Source: Macrococcus bovicus (GTDB lineage Bacteria > Bacillota > Bacilli > Staphylococcales > Staphylococcaceae). From it: a DNA stretch of 64,000 bases. The stretch lies in the NCBI RefSeq assembly GCF_004359575.1, contig NZ_SCWF01000002.1, positions 152,991-216,990 on the forward strand, read 5' to 3'. Shown here in pieces: positions 35,121 through 45,816 of the stretch (position 1 is the first letter of the stretch; every line of letters starts with the position of its first letter). A model generated the notes under the pieces. It made no database searches, was not told the DNA's origin, and saw nothing but the letters and a program-made list of their open reading frames with translations. A program made the position numbers and the translations under genes.

Positions 35121-37157
35121 TTAGTCTAATGTTTTTCTAAGTACCAGACATTCAAAAGGCTTTAACGCGATCGATCCGGCAACTTCACCTGTTGAATGTG
35201 CATTACTGAGTTCTATATTAAATACCCCTGGTCTCGGCAGTTCAATCGTATGATTGAGGACAGTAGGATTGAAGAAAAGAATAAACTCATCATCCTTGTC
35301 AAAGAGAAGAATGCCGAGCACAGGGTCTGGTGCCTTGACTTCGATAATACGTGTCTGAATCGATAAAGCATCCTGAAGATGAAAGACTTCATAGGTTTTC
35401 TTCAGCTGAATGGCTTTTCTGATGATGTCGATATCTTCATTGTATTTCATGCGGCGGTTCCAATCAATGCGATTGATGAAATCGCTTAAATTATAGGTGT
35501 TGCCATGCCCGTACTTCGTTCTGTAAAATTCCTGACCGGCATGGATAAATGGAATCCCCTGGCTGAGAATGGTGAAAATAGTGGTCATCTGATGGAGTTT
35601 CAGCACATTGTCGGTATGCTGTCTTGATGGATAGCTCAGGCGGTCAAACAATGTATGATTATCATGAACCTCTGTATAGTTGATGGTCTGACCGACCGGT
35701 AGCCCGTAGTCCCCTTGAAAGAGTTTAAAAACCCGTTCCCTGAAACGTCCGCCACCATTGATATAACCGGTGTCAGCGATATCAAAATTATTCCCCTTTA
35801 ATGTGTCCCTGAAGTAATCGTTGAAAAAATGAATGCGCGGCACGAGGTAGGCCTGGTCATGTGTGGTCTTCTGATCATCAGGGAGGGCGGTATTGAGATG
35901 CCAGCCTTCTCCGAGAATGAGCATATTCGGATTGATGGCCGTCAACTGGTCCTCAACTTGCTGCATCGTCTTGACATCAATCACGCCCATAAGATCAAAG
36001 CGGAAACCATCCACCTGAAAATTTTCCGCATAATAGACCAATGTGTCGAGAATAAACTGGCGGGCCATCTGTCGTTCGCTCGCGAAGTCATTGCCGACAC
36101 CCGTCCCGTTACTGAGCGTTAAGTCAGGATAATAGCGGAAATAATAGCCCGGAACAAGACGTTCAAAAGAAGAAGAAGGCTGATGGAAGACATGATTAAA
36201 GACAACATCCAGGATGACGCCCATCTGCGCAGCATGATAATGCTGAACAAGGGACTTCAGTTCAACTATTCTTCTGACCGGATCTGCAGGATCAACAGAA
36301 AAACTGCCATCAGGTGTCTGAAAATACATCGGATCATAGCCCCAGTTATAGCTCGTCGTAAAATGGACGTCATCCACTTTGGCGAAATCATTGATAGGCA
36401 GCAGTTCGATATGGGTGATGCCGAGTGATTTCACATAATCAAAGCCGGTCGTATAGCCGTGTTTCGTCGTGGCTCCGGACAGCGTCATGGCCTCAAATTT
36501 CCCTTTCAGCTCGTCAGGGATGCCGCTGTTCGGATGCATCGAGAAGTCGCGCACATGGACTTCGTAGATAATACTATCTGCAGGAGGCAGAATAGGTCTT
36601 GCATGAAGAGAGAATCCAGACGGTGCGGCGTTCGGATCTACGACGACGCCGGCAGTGGAATTGACCGTCAGCCCTTTGGCGTATGGATCGACGACTTCAT
36701 GATATTCGTGATTCACTTCAACGCCGTAGAAATAAACGGCACCGAGGTAATCGCCTGTCAGTGTCAGGGACCAGATGCCACCCTCATAGTTCATCGCATA
36801 GGGTTCTTGGTTGACGAATAGTGTCATCTTGCTGGCGACAGGGGACCAGACCTTGAAGGTCGTATGTTGACTTGTGTAAAGGGCGCCGTAATCATCCGGG
36901 CGTGCATAAAGCTGGTCAAATTCAGCCGTTCGGACGACTTGACCTGAGACAACCGGCAGGCGGACGTCTAAAAACTCGAGCCACCATGTGCGGTTGAGTG
37001 CAATAGGACTTGCTGCCGTGAATAAATAGTGCTCAGCGGTGACGGTTTTGATTTCCAGGGGTAACAGCTCGACATCACTTCTCAGATAGGCGGGCCCTTC
37101 GACAGGTTCCGCGTATTTTAAAGAGATCGTCGTCAAAGTGTCGATATAACCACGCAT
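35121..37157 (-). CDS. pulA: Type I pullulanase (glycogen debranching enzyme), intracellular
   Basis: 678 residues of GH13_14. There is an N-terminal domain and a CBM48 before the catalytic barrel. The pullulanase motif YNWGYDP is near residue 267, followed by the four GH13 regions: DVVFNH, DGFRFDLMG with nucleophile Asp388, ILGEGW with the acid/base Glu, and TEVHDNHTL. There is no signal peptide, so the substrate is internal glycogen alpha-1,6 branches. AGGAGG stands about ten bases before the ATG. It is divergent from glgB. Confidence 0.93.
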   Translation of the reverse strand: MRGYIDTLTTISLKYAEPVEGPAYLRSDVELLPLEIKTVTAEHYLFTAASPIALNRTWWLEFLDVRLPVVSGQVVRTAEFDQLYARPDDYGALYTSQHTTFKVWSPVASKMTLFVNQEPYAMNYEGGIWSLTLTGDYLGAVYFYGVEVNHEYHEVVDPYAKGLTVNSTAGVVVDPNAAPSGFSLHARPILPPADSIIYEVHVRDFSMHPNSGIPDELKGKFEAMTLSGATTKHGYTTGFDYVKSLGITHIELLPINDFAKVDDVHFTTSYNWGYDPMYFQTPDGSFSVDPADPVRRIVELKSLVQHYHAAQMGVILDVVFNHVFHQPSSSFERLVPGYYFRYYPDLTLSNGTGVGNDFASERQMARQFILDTLVYYAENFQVDGFRFDLMGVIDVKTMQQVEDQLTAINPNMLILGEGWHLNTALPDDQKTTHDQAYLVPRIHFFNDYFRDTLKGNNFDIADTGYINGGGRFRERVFKLFQGDYGLPVGQTINYTEVHDNHTLFDRLSYPSRQHTDNVLKLHQMTTIFTILSQGIPFIHAGQEFYRTKYGHGNTYNLSDFINRIDWNRRMKYNEDIDIIRKAIQLKKTYEVFHLQDALSIQTRIIEVKAPDPVLGILLFDKDDEFILFFNPTVLNHTIELPRPGVFNIELSNAHSTGEVAGSIALKPFECLVLRKTLD

Positions 37158-37348
37158 AAATTTAACAACCTCCTGCTAGGAATAGTTTCATTATAAGGAT
37201 TTCAGCTGTTTTTTTCTCCTTATATGCTGTCAAAAAGACGATATTGTCTTAATTTTTGTAACATTCATAATTAATTAAAGAATTTCGCATTTATTTTGCT
37301 GTTAAAAGAGGGTATGGACTATAATGGAAGTAAAGTGACAGAGGGGAA
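37158..37348. promoter_or_regulatory. Divergent control region between pulA-pgcA and glgBCDAP
   Basis: The rightward -10 box TATAAT is at 37320-37325, with TTGCTG at 37296-37301 as -35 (18-base spacer). Leftward, TATAAT on the minus strand is at 37195-37190. Between them is a dyad AAGAC-GATATT-GTCTT at 37235-37250 flanked by A and T tracts, a candidate operator. No convincing CcpA cre site was found by eye. Regulator unknown. Confidence 0.55.
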
Positions 37349-39292
37349 ATGATAAAGTTGCAACCTATTTCAGACTTAGATCAATATCTTTTTCATCAAG
37401 GGACGCACTATGAATCCTATCAGTTCCTGGGTGCCCATTATGACCAGGCAAGTGCAATGACCACCTTTACTGTCTGGGCGCCTCACGCACGCCAGGTCAG
37501 CTTAGGGCTTGATGCGAACAGCTGGACCGGCGCTGACTACCCGCTCATCCGGGTGACGGAGGCAGGATTGTGGCGCGCGGCGTTCAAGGTAGCCCCGGGG
37601 ACCACATATAAGTATGTCATTGGTACGGATAAAGGCCGGCTGCTAAAAGCGGATCCTTATGCAAGATATGCGCAAAGAAGACCCCGTACCGCTTCCATCG
37701 TCGAAGCCCCTTCTACTTATCAGTGGCAGGATGCCGAGTGGATAGCAAGACGTGAGAGCAGTGATCATTTTAAATCACCCATTAATATATATGAGGTGCA
37801 TTTAGGCACTTGGCGCAAACATGAAGCGGAGCAGGGCGGCCTCAGTGTAGATGACTATACAGACAAGACCTATTATACCTATAGAGAGATGGCAGCGGAG
37901 ATGGTCCCATACATCAAGGAGATGGGCTACAGTCACGTCGAGATATTACCGGTGACAGAGCATCCATTTGATCTATCATGGGGCTATCAGGTGACCGGTT
38001 ATTACGCACCGACCTCACGTTACGGTACACCAGATGACTTCAAGTATTTAGTCGACACCTTTCATCAGGCAGGCATCGGTGTCATCATGGACTGGGTACC
38101 CGCGCATTTCTGCAAGGATGACCACGGTCTCAGACAGTTCGACGGCCGGCCGCTATATGAACACCAGGATACTAAAAGGGCCGACAAAAAAGGTTGGGGC
38201 ACGCTGACGTTTGATTATGGCCGTCCGGAGATTCAGAGCTTCCTGATCTCCAATGCCAACTACTGGCTGACAGAATTCCATCTGGACGGCTTGCGTGTGG
38301 ACGCTGTACACAGTATGACGGACCTGAATTTTGAAAATCATACGCCGGACTCAAAAATCTATAACGAAGATGGCACCAGTATTCATAAAGAAGGCGTCGC
38401 ATTTATCCAGAAATTAAACACAGTCGTTTTTAAATACCATCCGCATGCCCTTATGATGGCAGAAGATTCTTCTGATATGCCGATGATTACAGCGCCAGTC
38501 GACAGAGGCGGACTCGGCTTCAATTATAAATGGGATCTGGGCTTCATGCATGACACACTTGATTATTTCGAACTGCCGCAGGAAGCCCGTCGCTACCATC
38601 ATCAGAACCTGACCTTCCCGATGATGTATCGCTATAACGAAAACTATATTCTGCCGTTTTCACATGATGAAGTCGTCCATGGCAAATTATCGATGCTTGA
38701 TAAAATGCCTGGTGACCAGTGGCAGAAGTTTGCCAATTTACGCGCATTATACGGCTATCAGATGACGCAGCCGGGTAAGAAGCTGTTATTCATGGGGAGC
38801 GAGCTCGGTCTCTATTCTGAGTGGAAAGATAAAGAGCAGATTGACTGGTTTATTCTTAAATATCCTTATCATCATGGCATGCAGAAATATGTCCGCGCCC
38901 TTAATCATTTCTATCTCAGTCATCCGGCGTTATTCGCCGCTGATTTTGAGCCGGAGGGCTATCAATGGATAGACCCGGATAACAGTCAACAGTCTGTCAT
39001 TACTTATATGCGTCGGAGTAAGGACGAAGAACTGATCATTGCCATCAATATGACTGGACAGGTGTACTATGATTTTGAAATTGGTGTGCCTGAAGATGCA
39101 GGATACAAAGAAATATTCAGCTCTGATGCAGAGGAATTCGGTGGCAGCAATCAGTTGGTATCAGACGAGCTTTTTGCAGTTAAGAGCGAGAAACAAGGGT
39201 ATAAATATGTTATCAGAACGAAATTGCCACCGTTTGGTCTATCAGTTTACCAGCAGACGGCTCAAATCAAAAAAATGGGGGAATCCAGATGA
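37349..39292 (+). CDS. glgB: 1,4-alpha-glucan branching enzyme
   Basis: 647 residues. An N-terminal CBM48 (FLGAHYD... [13 protein letters not shown]) leads to a GH13_9 barrel with nucleophile Asp318 in [11 protein letters not shown], acid/base Glu372 in MMAEDSSDM, and [11 protein letters not shown] as region IV. It makes alpha-1,6 branches in glycogen. The ATG at 37349 has GAGGGG only two to three bases upstream; a TTG three codons later is an alternative start. It is the first gene of a five-gene glg operon and overlaps glgC by four bases. Confidence 0.95.
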   Translation: MIKLQPISDLDQYLFHQGTHYESYQFLGAHYDQASAMTTFTVWAPHARQVSLGLDANSWTGADYPLIRVTEAGLWRAAFKVAPGTTYKYVIGTDKGRLLKADPYARYAQRRPRTASIVEAPSTYQWQDAEWIARRESSDHFKSPINIYEVHLGTWRKHEAEQGGLSVDDYTDKTYYTYREMAAEMVPYIKEMGYSHVEILPVTEHPFDLSWGYQVTGYYAPTSRYGTPDDFKYLVDTFHQAGIGVIMDWVPAHFCKDDHGLRQFDGRPLYEHQDTKRADKKGWGTLTFDYGRPEIQSFLISNANYWLTEFHLDGLRVDAVHSMTDLNFENHTPDSKIYNEDGTSIHKEGVAFIQKLNTVVFKYHPHALMMAEDSSDMPMITAPVDRGGLGFNYKWDLGFMHDTLDYFELPQEARRYHHQNLTFPMMYRYNENYILPFSHDEVVHGKLSMLDKMPGDQWQKFANLRALYGYQMTQPGKKLLFMGSELGLYSEWKDKEQIDWFILKYPYHHGMQKYVRALNHFYLSHPALFAADFEPEGYQWIDPDNSQQSVITYMRRSKDEELIIAINMTGQVYYDFEIGVPEDAGYKEIFSSDAEEFGGSNQLVSDELFAVKSEKQGYKYVIRTKLPPFGLSVYQQTAQIKKMGESR

Positions 39293-40437
39293 GTACAGAA
39301 GTAGTAGGCATGTTATTAGCAGGAGGGAAAGGCACACGACTGGGACAGCTGACTAAGAATATCGCTAAACCCGCTGTGCCTTTCGGAGGTAAGTACAGAA
39401 TTATTGATTTTACACTGAGCAATCTTTCCAATTCAGAAATTTCAACAGTAGGTGTACTGGTTCAGTATGCACCGCTACTTCTCAATCGTCATATCGGCAT
39501 GGGTAAGCCTTGGGGCCTTGACCGTCAAGAAGGCGGGATTTCAGTGCTGGCGCCCTTCGCCAACCAGGAAGGTGCCTCATGGTTTGAAGGGACAGCGGAT
39601 GCCATCACGAAGAACATTCACTTCATTGACCAATATGATCCGGAATATCTGCTGATCCTGTCAGGTGACCATATCTATCAGATGGATTATCAGCGCATGC
39701 TCGACTTCCATAAGGAAAAGCATGCAGATGCTACCATCTCAGTTATTGAAGTTCCACTGGAAGAAGCCTCACGTTTCGGAATCCTGAATACAGAAGAGGA
39801 CTACAAAATCTATGAATTCGATGAAAAACCGGCAGTACCAAAGAACAACCTTGCATCAATGGGGATTTATATCTTCAACTGGAAACTGCTTCGGGAGTAC
39901 TTAGTGGAAGACGAAAAGGATCCAAATTCAGAGCATGACTTTGGTAATGACATCATCCCTAAAATGCTCGACAATGGCAAACAGCTCTACGCTTATCGAT
40001 TTGATGGCTACTGGAAGGATGTAGGGACGATCCAGTCGTACTGGGAAGCGAACATGGACTTACTGGAAGAGGATCTCGCACAGCTATTGAACAGCAAGAC
40101 GTGGCCGACCTATTCACACGAACTGAACCTGCCTCCTCAATATATCGGTGCGGAAGCAGAGCTGAAGGACTCACTTATCTGTCCGGGTTCATTTATTTTC
40201 GGCAAAGTGAATCATTCTGTACTGTTCAGTGAAGTTGCCATCAGACAAGGGAGCCTGATTCAGGATGCTATCATTCAGCCGAGAACTGAAGTCGGTGAAA
40301 ACTGTGTCATCAAGAAAGCGATCATCATGCATGACCTGATGATTCCGGATGGCGTCACAATTGACGGTTCAAATGAAGCGGAACCGATTGTAGTCGGTCC
40401 TGACAATATCGATGACTTTATCAAGGGAGGTAAATAA
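39289..40437 (+). CDS. glgC: Glucose-1-phosphate adenylyltransferase, catalytic subunit
   Basis: 382 residues. The nucleotide-binding loop [14 protein letters not shown] is at the N-terminus, followed by [17 protein letters not shown] (metal aspartate) and the left-handed beta-helix C-terminal part. It makes ADP-glucose from glucose 1-phosphate and ATP, the committed step of bacterial glycogen synthesis. It overlaps glgB (ATGA) and glgD (TAATG). It pairs with GlgD, as in Bacillus. Confidence 0.95.
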   Translation: MSTEVVGMLLAGGKGTRLGQLTKNIAKPAVPFGGKYRIIDFTLSNLSNSEISTVGVLVQYAPLLLNRHIGMGKPWGLDRQEGGISVLAPFANQEGASWFEGTADAITKNIHFIDQYDPEYLLILSGDHIYQMDYQRMLDFHKEKHADATISVIEVPLEEASRFGILNTEEDYKIYEFDEKPAVPKNNLASMGIYIFNWKLLREYLVEDEKDPNSEHDFGNDIIPKMLDNGKQLYAYRFDGYWKDVGTIQSYWEANMDLLEEDLAQLLNSKTWPTYSHELNLPPQYIGAEAELKDSLICPGSFIFGKVNHSVLFSEVAIRQGSLIQDAIIQPRTEVGENCVIKKAIIMHDLMIPDGVTIDGSNEAEPIVVGPDNIDDFIKGGK

Positions 40438-41543
40438 TGATGCGTTCTTTAATGGGCTTAATTAACTTGGAAAATGAACATGACTTTCTGGAGGAGCTGA
40501 CTTACTTCCGTAACGGTGCGAGTGTGCCTTTCGCTGGTCGGTATCGTCTTATTGACTTCAGTATCTCCAATATGGTGAACTCCGGAGTGGATGAACTGGC
40601 ATTGTTTGTCAACCAGAAGTACCGTTCACTGCTTGACCATCTTGAAAACGGGGAAAACTTCGGACTGAACGACAAGCAGTCACGTTTTTTCGTGCTGCCG
40701 CCAGACTGGCATGACCCGACTGATATTTCTCGCGGGGATTTAAGACACTTCCATAACAACCGCGATTTCTTCAGCCGTTCTAAGGGCACAGATGTCATCA
40801 TTTCCGGCTCCCAGTTTATAGCGAACGTCAACTATAAAGACGCTTTCAAATATCATGTGGAGACTGATGCTGATATCACATTGATCGGTGAGGTCGAAAA
40901 CGAGCTGCAGGAGATGCATAGCCCGGTCCAGCGTATCAATGAAGAGAATGGCAGAGTGACTTTCCTGAATCATGACCAAAGTAATCCGCATCTTTTTACG
41001 GGTGTCTACATCATTAAGAAAGAGAAGTTAATGGATATCCTGAATTTCTGTATCGGTAATTATAAAGATAACTTCTTTATTCAAGGTATTCAGGAGCGGT
41101 TAGGTGAACTGGACGTGAGAGTCTATGATATCGATACACGTTCGTTCTACATCAGTTCACTTAAGACGTTCTATCACAGCAACCTGGCTATCCTGAATCC
41201 GGAGATCTACAAAGATATATTTATGCAGGAGTGCCGTGTCCGTACTAAGATCTCCAACCAGCCGCCAACTAAATATAAAGAAGACTGTACAGTGAAGAAC
41301 TCTATCGTAGCGAATGGCTGTGTGATAGACGGCACGATTGAGAACAGCATTCTGTACCGCGGCGCTACTGTGGGTAAAGGAGCTGTCATCAAGAACTCCA
41401 TTATCATGACGAACAGTAAAATCGGTGAAAATGTCGTGCTTGAGAATGTTATACTGGATAAAGACGTCACAATCAATGATGGCCAGCGCTTAGCGGGTTC
41501 GAATGATAAACCGTTTGTTGTGGCAAAACGTCAAACAATATAG
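40437..41543 (+). CDS. glgD: Glucose-1-phosphate adenylyltransferase regulatory-type subunit GlgD
   Basis: 368 residues, homologous to GlgC along its length (RYRLIDFSISNMVNSG, then a beta-helix with repeated hexapeptides near the C-terminus). The N-terminal GGxGxRL nucleotide loop is missing, which is the mark of GlgD. In Firmicutes GlgD has little activity alone and activates GlgC in a heterotetramer. GGAGG is six bases before the ATG, which overlaps the glgC stop codon. Confidence 0.94.
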   Translation: MMRSLMGLINLENEHDFLEELTYFRNGASVPFAGRYRLIDFSISNMVNSGVDELALFVNQKYRSLLDHLENGENFGLNDKQSRFFVLPPDWHDPTDISRGDLRHFHNNRDFFSRSKGTDVIISGSQFIANVNYKDAFKYHVETDADITLIGEVENELQEMHSPVQRINEENGRVTFLNHDQSNPHLFTGVYIIKKEKLMDILNFCIGNYKDNFFIQGIQERLGELDVRVYDIDTRSFYISSLKTFYHSNLAILNPEIYKDIFMQECRVRTKISNQPPTKYKEDCTVKNSIVANGCVIDGTIENSILYRGATVGKGAVIKNSIIMTNSKIGENVVLENVILDKDVTINDGQRLAGSNDKPFVVAKRQTI

Positions 41544-41556
41544 AAGAGGTATAAAA

Positions 41557-42954
41557 ATGAAAAAAGTATTGTTTGTAGCTTCTGAATGTACGCCATTCTT
41601 TAAATCGGGTGGACTTGCTGACGTGATCGGCAGTCTCCCGCAATATTTAAATGACACGGATGACTGTGAAGTCCGTGTCATTCTGCCGTTATACTCCGCC
41701 TTGAAGTCTGAATACCGTGCACTACTGACTGAAGTGATGATATTTGAGACGGAAGTAGGCTGGCGAAGACAATATACAGGTATTTACGAGATGATCTATG
41801 AGGGGGTCCACTATTACTTCATCGACAATGAGCAGTATTTCAAGCGTGACAATCTGTATGGCTATGAAGATGACGGCGAACGATTCGTCTACTTCTCGAA
41901 TGCGGTTATCGAGTTCATCTACCGGGGCGACTTTAAACCTGATGTGCTCCATGGTCATGACTGGCAGGCGGGTGCAGCGGTTGCAATAGCTAAAATCAAG
42001 CAGCCGGTGCCCGGCATCCGGACCATCTTCACCATTCATAATATTCTCTATCAAGGCTGGATGGAGCATGCAGCATTCGGTGACCTGTTCAACCTGGATA
42101 TCAGTCATTTCTCAGGGTTCGAATGGGGCGGCATGCTGAATTTAATGAAGGCAGGCATCTTCCATGCTGACAAAGTGACGACAGTCTCTCCGACTTACGC
42201 TGAAGAGATCAAGACCGCTCATTACGGTGAAGGATTAGAACCGATGCTCAATATGCGCAGCGGCGATCTTCTGGGTATCATCAATGGGCTGGATGTTGAT
42301 GATTATAATTCGATGAAAGACTCAAATATAGATGTCCCGTTTAAAACATCTATCATCAAGAAACGCCAGAATAAGAAACGTCTGCAAAAAGAGTTTGGCC
42401 TGCCCGTTAAAGAGGTGCCGATGTATGCGATCATCACGCGCATGGTGGAACAGAAAGGCCTGCATTTGATCACGCATATTTTGGAGGAATTCATCCAGCA
42501 GGATGTGCAGGTGGTGATACTAGGTAACGGGCTGTACGAGTTCGAGTCCTACTTTAACTATTTAGCGGCTAAGTATCCGGATAAAGTCTATACTTACATC
42601 GGTTTCAGCGAAGCCTTATCGCGCCGGATCTATGCGGCAAGTGACTTCTTCATCATGCCATCACTCTTTGAGCCGTGCGGGCTGTCACAGCTGATCGCGC
42701 TCCAGTATAAAGCAATCCCGATTGTCCGTGAGACAGGGGGCCTCAAAGATACCGTGCTGCCTTTCAACATCTATACGGGTACGGGCACCGGTCTGACGTT
42801 TGCCAATTATAATGCCCATGAGCTGCTGGACCGGCTGAACTACTCTCTGACTATCTATCACGACACAGAACTTTACAAGAAGATATTCACTAATATTACG
42901 AAGGTCAACCATAGCTGGTCTCAATCTGCACACCAATATCTTGACATCTACTAA
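41557..42954 (+). CDS. glgA: Glycogen synthase (ADP-glucose type, GT5)
   Basis: 465 residues from the ATG at 41557 with AGAGGT seven bases upstream. MKKVLFVASECTPFFKSGGL holds the ADP-glucose-binding Lys16; HGHDWQAG, TIHNILYQG and the C-terminal EPCGLSQLIAL with the catalytic glutamate region follow. It extends alpha-1,4 chains from ADP-glucose. A longer reading from 41503 starts inside glgD and has no ribosome site, so it is not used. Confidence 0.95.
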   Translation: MKKVLFVASECTPFFKSGGLADVIGSLPQYLNDTDDCEVRVILPLYSALKSEYRALLTEVMIFETEVGWRRQYTGIYEMIYEGVHYYFIDNEQYFKRDNLYGYEDDGERFVYFSNAVIEFIYRGDFKPDVLHGHDWQAGAAVAIAKIKQPVPGIRTIFTIHNILYQGWMEHAAFGDLFNLDISHFSGFEWGGMLNLMKAGIFHADKVTTVSPTYAEEIKTAHYGEGLEPMLNMRSGDLLGIINGLDVDDYNSMKDSNIDVPFKTSIIKKRQNKKRLQKEFGLPVKEVPMYAIITRMVEQKGLHLITHILEEFIQQDVQVVILGNGLYEFESYFNYLAAKYPDKVYTYIGFSEALSRRIYAASDFFIMPSLFEPCGLSQLIALQYKAIPIVRETGGLKDTVLPFNIYTGTGTGLTFANYNAHELLDRLNYSLTIYHDTELYKKIFTNITKVNHSWSQSAHQYLDIY

Positions 42955-42965
42955 GGAGAATAAAA

Positions 42966-45368
42966 GTGAAGACATTTACTAAAGAGGAATTTCGTGAGCT
43001 GTTGGACAAGAAGGTTAGAGATAAAAGAACGAAGACACTGGAAGAGACGACAGATAAAGATCTATTCTATGCGATTGCCTCTATCATCAAGGATGCTATC
43101 AATGAGGCGAGTATTGACACTAAGCAGCGCTATATCCATGACAAGAAACGTCAGGTCTCCTATTTATCAATGGAATTTCTGATCGGCCGCTTAATTGAAA
43201 GCAACCTCATCAATACAGGCTTCAAGAAAGTCTGTGATGAAGTATTGATGGATTTAGGGCGTCAGCCGAGAGAGGTTTACGGAGAGGAGCAGGATGCTGG
43301 TCTCGGCAACGGCGGTCTTGGCCGCCTGGCTGCATGTTTTCTTGATTCCATTGCGAGTTTAGGATACGCGGGTCATGGCTTTGGCATCCGCTACCGCTAT
43401 GGTCTGTTTGAACAGCGTATCGTGTCAGGCAGTCAGATCGAATTGCCGGATAACTGGCTCCGAGAAGTCTATCCGTGGGAGACACGGAAGACCGATGAGG
43501 CGATTGAAGTTAAGTTTGGCGGGGAAGTTGATTTTACGGTGGAAGATGATCAGTATATTTTCCATTACCGCGATCAGGAAGTCGTATTGGCTGTCCCTTA
43601 TGATGTCGGGATTGCCGGCTATGAGAATGATGTGGTGAATACACTCAGATTATGGAGTGCTGAAGTACCTGAGAATGCCATCAGCCCTGATCAGCATAAG
43701 AATCAACTCGAATATATGCAGAGCGTAGAAAAGATCTCCGGCTTCCTTTATCCGGATGATTCGACAGAAGAAGGGCGTTTCCTGAGACTGAAACAACAGT
43801 ATTTCCTGGTTTCTTCTACTATTCAGACCTTAATTCGCCGTTTCAAAACACAATATGACATGTCGATTGAACACTTCCATGAGAAGAATGTGATTCAGAT
43901 CAATGATACCCATCCGACTTTCGGGATTCCTGAATTGATGCGTATTCTGATGGATGAGGAAGGATTAAGCTGGGACGAGGCGTGGACCATCACCACGCAC
44001 ACATTTGCTTATACCAATCATACCATCATGCAGGAGGCACTTGAGAAATGGCCAGTTGACATGGTCAAACGTGTCAGTCCGAGGATTTACATGATTATTC
44101 ACGAGATCAATGAACGCTTCTGTCAGGAGGTCTATCTGCATCACGAGGAGCTGCGTGACCGCATCAGTGAGCTCTCAGTCATCAGCAATGACGTCATTCA
44201 TATGAGCAAGCTTGCGATTGTCGGCAGCTATAGCGTCAATGGTGTCGCAGCACTGCATTCTGATATCATCAAAAACTATACGTTCCATGATTTCTACCGC
44301 TTAACGCCGGAGAAATTCAATAATAAGACCAATGGTATCACGCACCGTCGCTGGCTGATGGGCGCTAACCCGGGTCTCACTGAGCTGATTACGGATGCCA
44401 TCGGGGACCACTGGATCAAGTCACCGGTAGAACTGAATCAGCTGCTTCGCTACCAGAATGATCAGGATTTCCTCGAGCGCTTAGCGGAAGTGAAACTGCA
44501 GAATAAGAAAGTCCTGCAGGATGTCATCTACAAGAAGACAGGTATAGAAGTGAATGAACATTCTATATTTGATGTTCAGGTCAAACGTCTGCATGAGTAT
44601 AAGCGTCAGCTGCTTAATATTTTCCATGTGATTCATCTGTACAATGAAATCAAACGGAATCCTAAGCTGAAAATGGTGCCTCAGACCTTCATTTTCGGGG
44701 CAAAGGCAGCACCAAGCTACCATCTGGCGAAAGAAATTATTCGTCTGATTCATCTGGTGGGCAACTTAGTCAACGAGGACAAAGATGTAGCAGGTCGTAT
44801 TAAAGTGGTCTTCCTTGAGAACTATAACGTCACATTAGCAGAATACATCATGCCAGCTGCTGAGATTTCTGAACAGATTTCGACAGCCTCTATGGAAGCT
44901 TCAGGTACCGGCAACATGAAGATGATGATGAACGGCGCGGTTACTTTAGGAACGATGGACGGGGCTAACGTTGAAATCGCGGAGCTGGTGGGTAAGGAGA
45001 ACATCCTGATCTTCGGCCTGTCGAGTGAGGAAGTCATTCGCTATCAGAAAGAAGGCGGCTATCAGGCGAATGATCTCTACCGGACAGACGATCGCCTGAA
45101 GTCTATCTTGGACGGCTTAAAAGACGGCCGATACGCGAAAGGTGAGACATTCAGCGATATCTACTACCGTATCTTAAAGAATGACGATCCGTACTTTATC
45201 CTGAAGGATTTCACTTCATACCTAGAGACGCATATCAAAGCGGTGACACTGTATGAAGACAGTCAGACGTGGAATAAGATGAGTCTCGTGAATATTGCAC
45301 AATCAGGCAAATTCTCAAGTGACCGGACGATAAATGAATACGCAACAGATATCTGGAAATTGATTTAA
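42966..45368 (+). CDS. glgP: Glycogen phosphorylase (GTG start)
   Basis: 800 residues of GT35. The pyridoxal phosphate lysine is Lys652 in EASGTGNMKMMMNG. GNGGLGRLAACFLDS near residue 120, INDTHP and KRLHEYKRQLLN are further signatures. It releases glucose 1-phosphate from chain ends and, with PulA, degrades glycogen. The GTG is set by AAGGAG eight bases upstream. It is the last glg gene and is followed by a terminator. Confidence 0.96.
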   Translation: MKTFTKEEFRELLDKKVRDKRTKTLEETTDKDLFYAIASIIKDAINEASIDTKQRYIHDKKRQVSYLSMEFLIGRLIESNLINTGFKKVCDEVLMDLGRQPREVYGEEQDAGLGNGGLGRLAACFLDSIASLGYAGHGFGIRYRYGLFEQRIVSGSQIELPDNWLREVYPWETRKTDEAIEVKFGGEVDFTVEDDQYIFHYRDQEVVLAVPYDVGIAGYENDVVNTLRLWSAEVPENAISPDQHKNQLEYMQSVEKISGFLYPDDSTEEGRFLRLKQQYFLVSSTIQTLIRRFKTQYDMSIEHFHEKNVIQINDTHPTFGIPELMRILMDEEGLSWDEAWTITTHTFAYTNHTIMQEALEKWPVDMVKRVSPRIYMIIHEINERFCQEVYLHHEELRDRISELSVISNDVIHMSKLAIVGSYSVNGVAALHSDIIKNYTFHDFYRLTPEKFNNKTNGITHRRWLMGANPGLTELITDAIGDHWIKSPVELNQLLRYQNDQDFLERLAEVKLQNKKVLQDVIYKKTGIEVNEHSIFDVQVKRLHEYKRQLLNIFHVIHLYNEIKRNPKLKMVPQTFIFGAKAAPSYHLAKEIIRLIHLVGNLVNEDKDVAGRIKVVFLENYNVTLAEYIMPAAEISEQISTASMEASGTGNMKMMMNGAVTLGTMDGANVEIAELVGKENILIFGLSSEEVIRYQKEGGYQANDLYRTDDRLKSILDGLKDGRYAKGETFSDIYYRILKNDDPYFILKDFTSYLETHIKAVTLYEDSQTWNKMSLVNIAQSGKFSSDRTINEYATDIWKLI

Positions 45369-45376
45369 TTGAGTGG

Positions 45377-45403
45377 AAGACAGTCTGCCGGCTGTCTTTT
45401 TTT
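45377..45403 (+). terminator. Terminator after glgP
   Basis: A 7-bp stem AAGACAG (45377-45383) and CTGTCTT (45392-45398), with T run to 45403. Confidence 0.8.
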
Positions 45404-45418
45404 GATAAGGAGGCAGAT

Positions 45419-45796
45419 ATGCGAATAGTTTTAATCTCAATGGGAATCGTGTCGACCCTGCTCGGTCTGATAGGTGTCATTCTGCCACTCTTGCCGACGA
45501 CCCCGTTCCTGCTTCTCGCCGCCATCTGTTTTGCCAGAAGTTCAGACCGTTTTCATGACTGGCTGATCTCAACAAAAGTCTACCGCGCTTATGTGCTGGA
45601 GTTTCAGAGGAATAAAGGTTTCACTTTCAGACAGAAGCTGAAGATGCTACTGAGTCTTTACATCGTTGTCGGCTTTTCAATCTGGATGATAGAGCATCTG
45701 TATATCAGAATAGGCCTGATAATCATGGTCATTCTTCAGACCTTTGTTCTCTTTGCGTTTATCAGGACGCTGCCGGCAAGCAAAGACAATGGCTGA
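45419..45796 (+). CDS. DUF454 (YbaN-family) small membrane protein
   Basis: 125 residues. The signature GLIGVILPLLPTTPFLLLAAICFARSSDRFHDWL-like block at residues 16-50 is the DUF454/YbaN pattern (membrane helix, then a charged conserved segment). Two further hydrophobic helices lie at about 78-115. Function is unknown in the family. AAGGAGG is seven bases before the ATG. It could be read through from glgP past the terminator, but there is no sign it belongs to glycogen metabolism. Confidence 0.85.
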   Translation: MRIVLISMGIVSTLLGLIGVILPLLPTTPFLLLAAICFARSSDRFHDWLISTKVYRAYVLEFQRNKGFTFRQKLKMLLSLYIVVGFSIWMIEHLYIRIGLIIMVILQTFVLFAFIRTLPASKDNG

Positions 45797-45816
45797 CCGC
45801 AAGATGACTGAGTGAT

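Noticed and set aside
37158..37348. A CcpA cre site controlling the glycogen genes
   Set aside because: No stretch matched the cre consensus well enough by eye; only a different dyad was seen.
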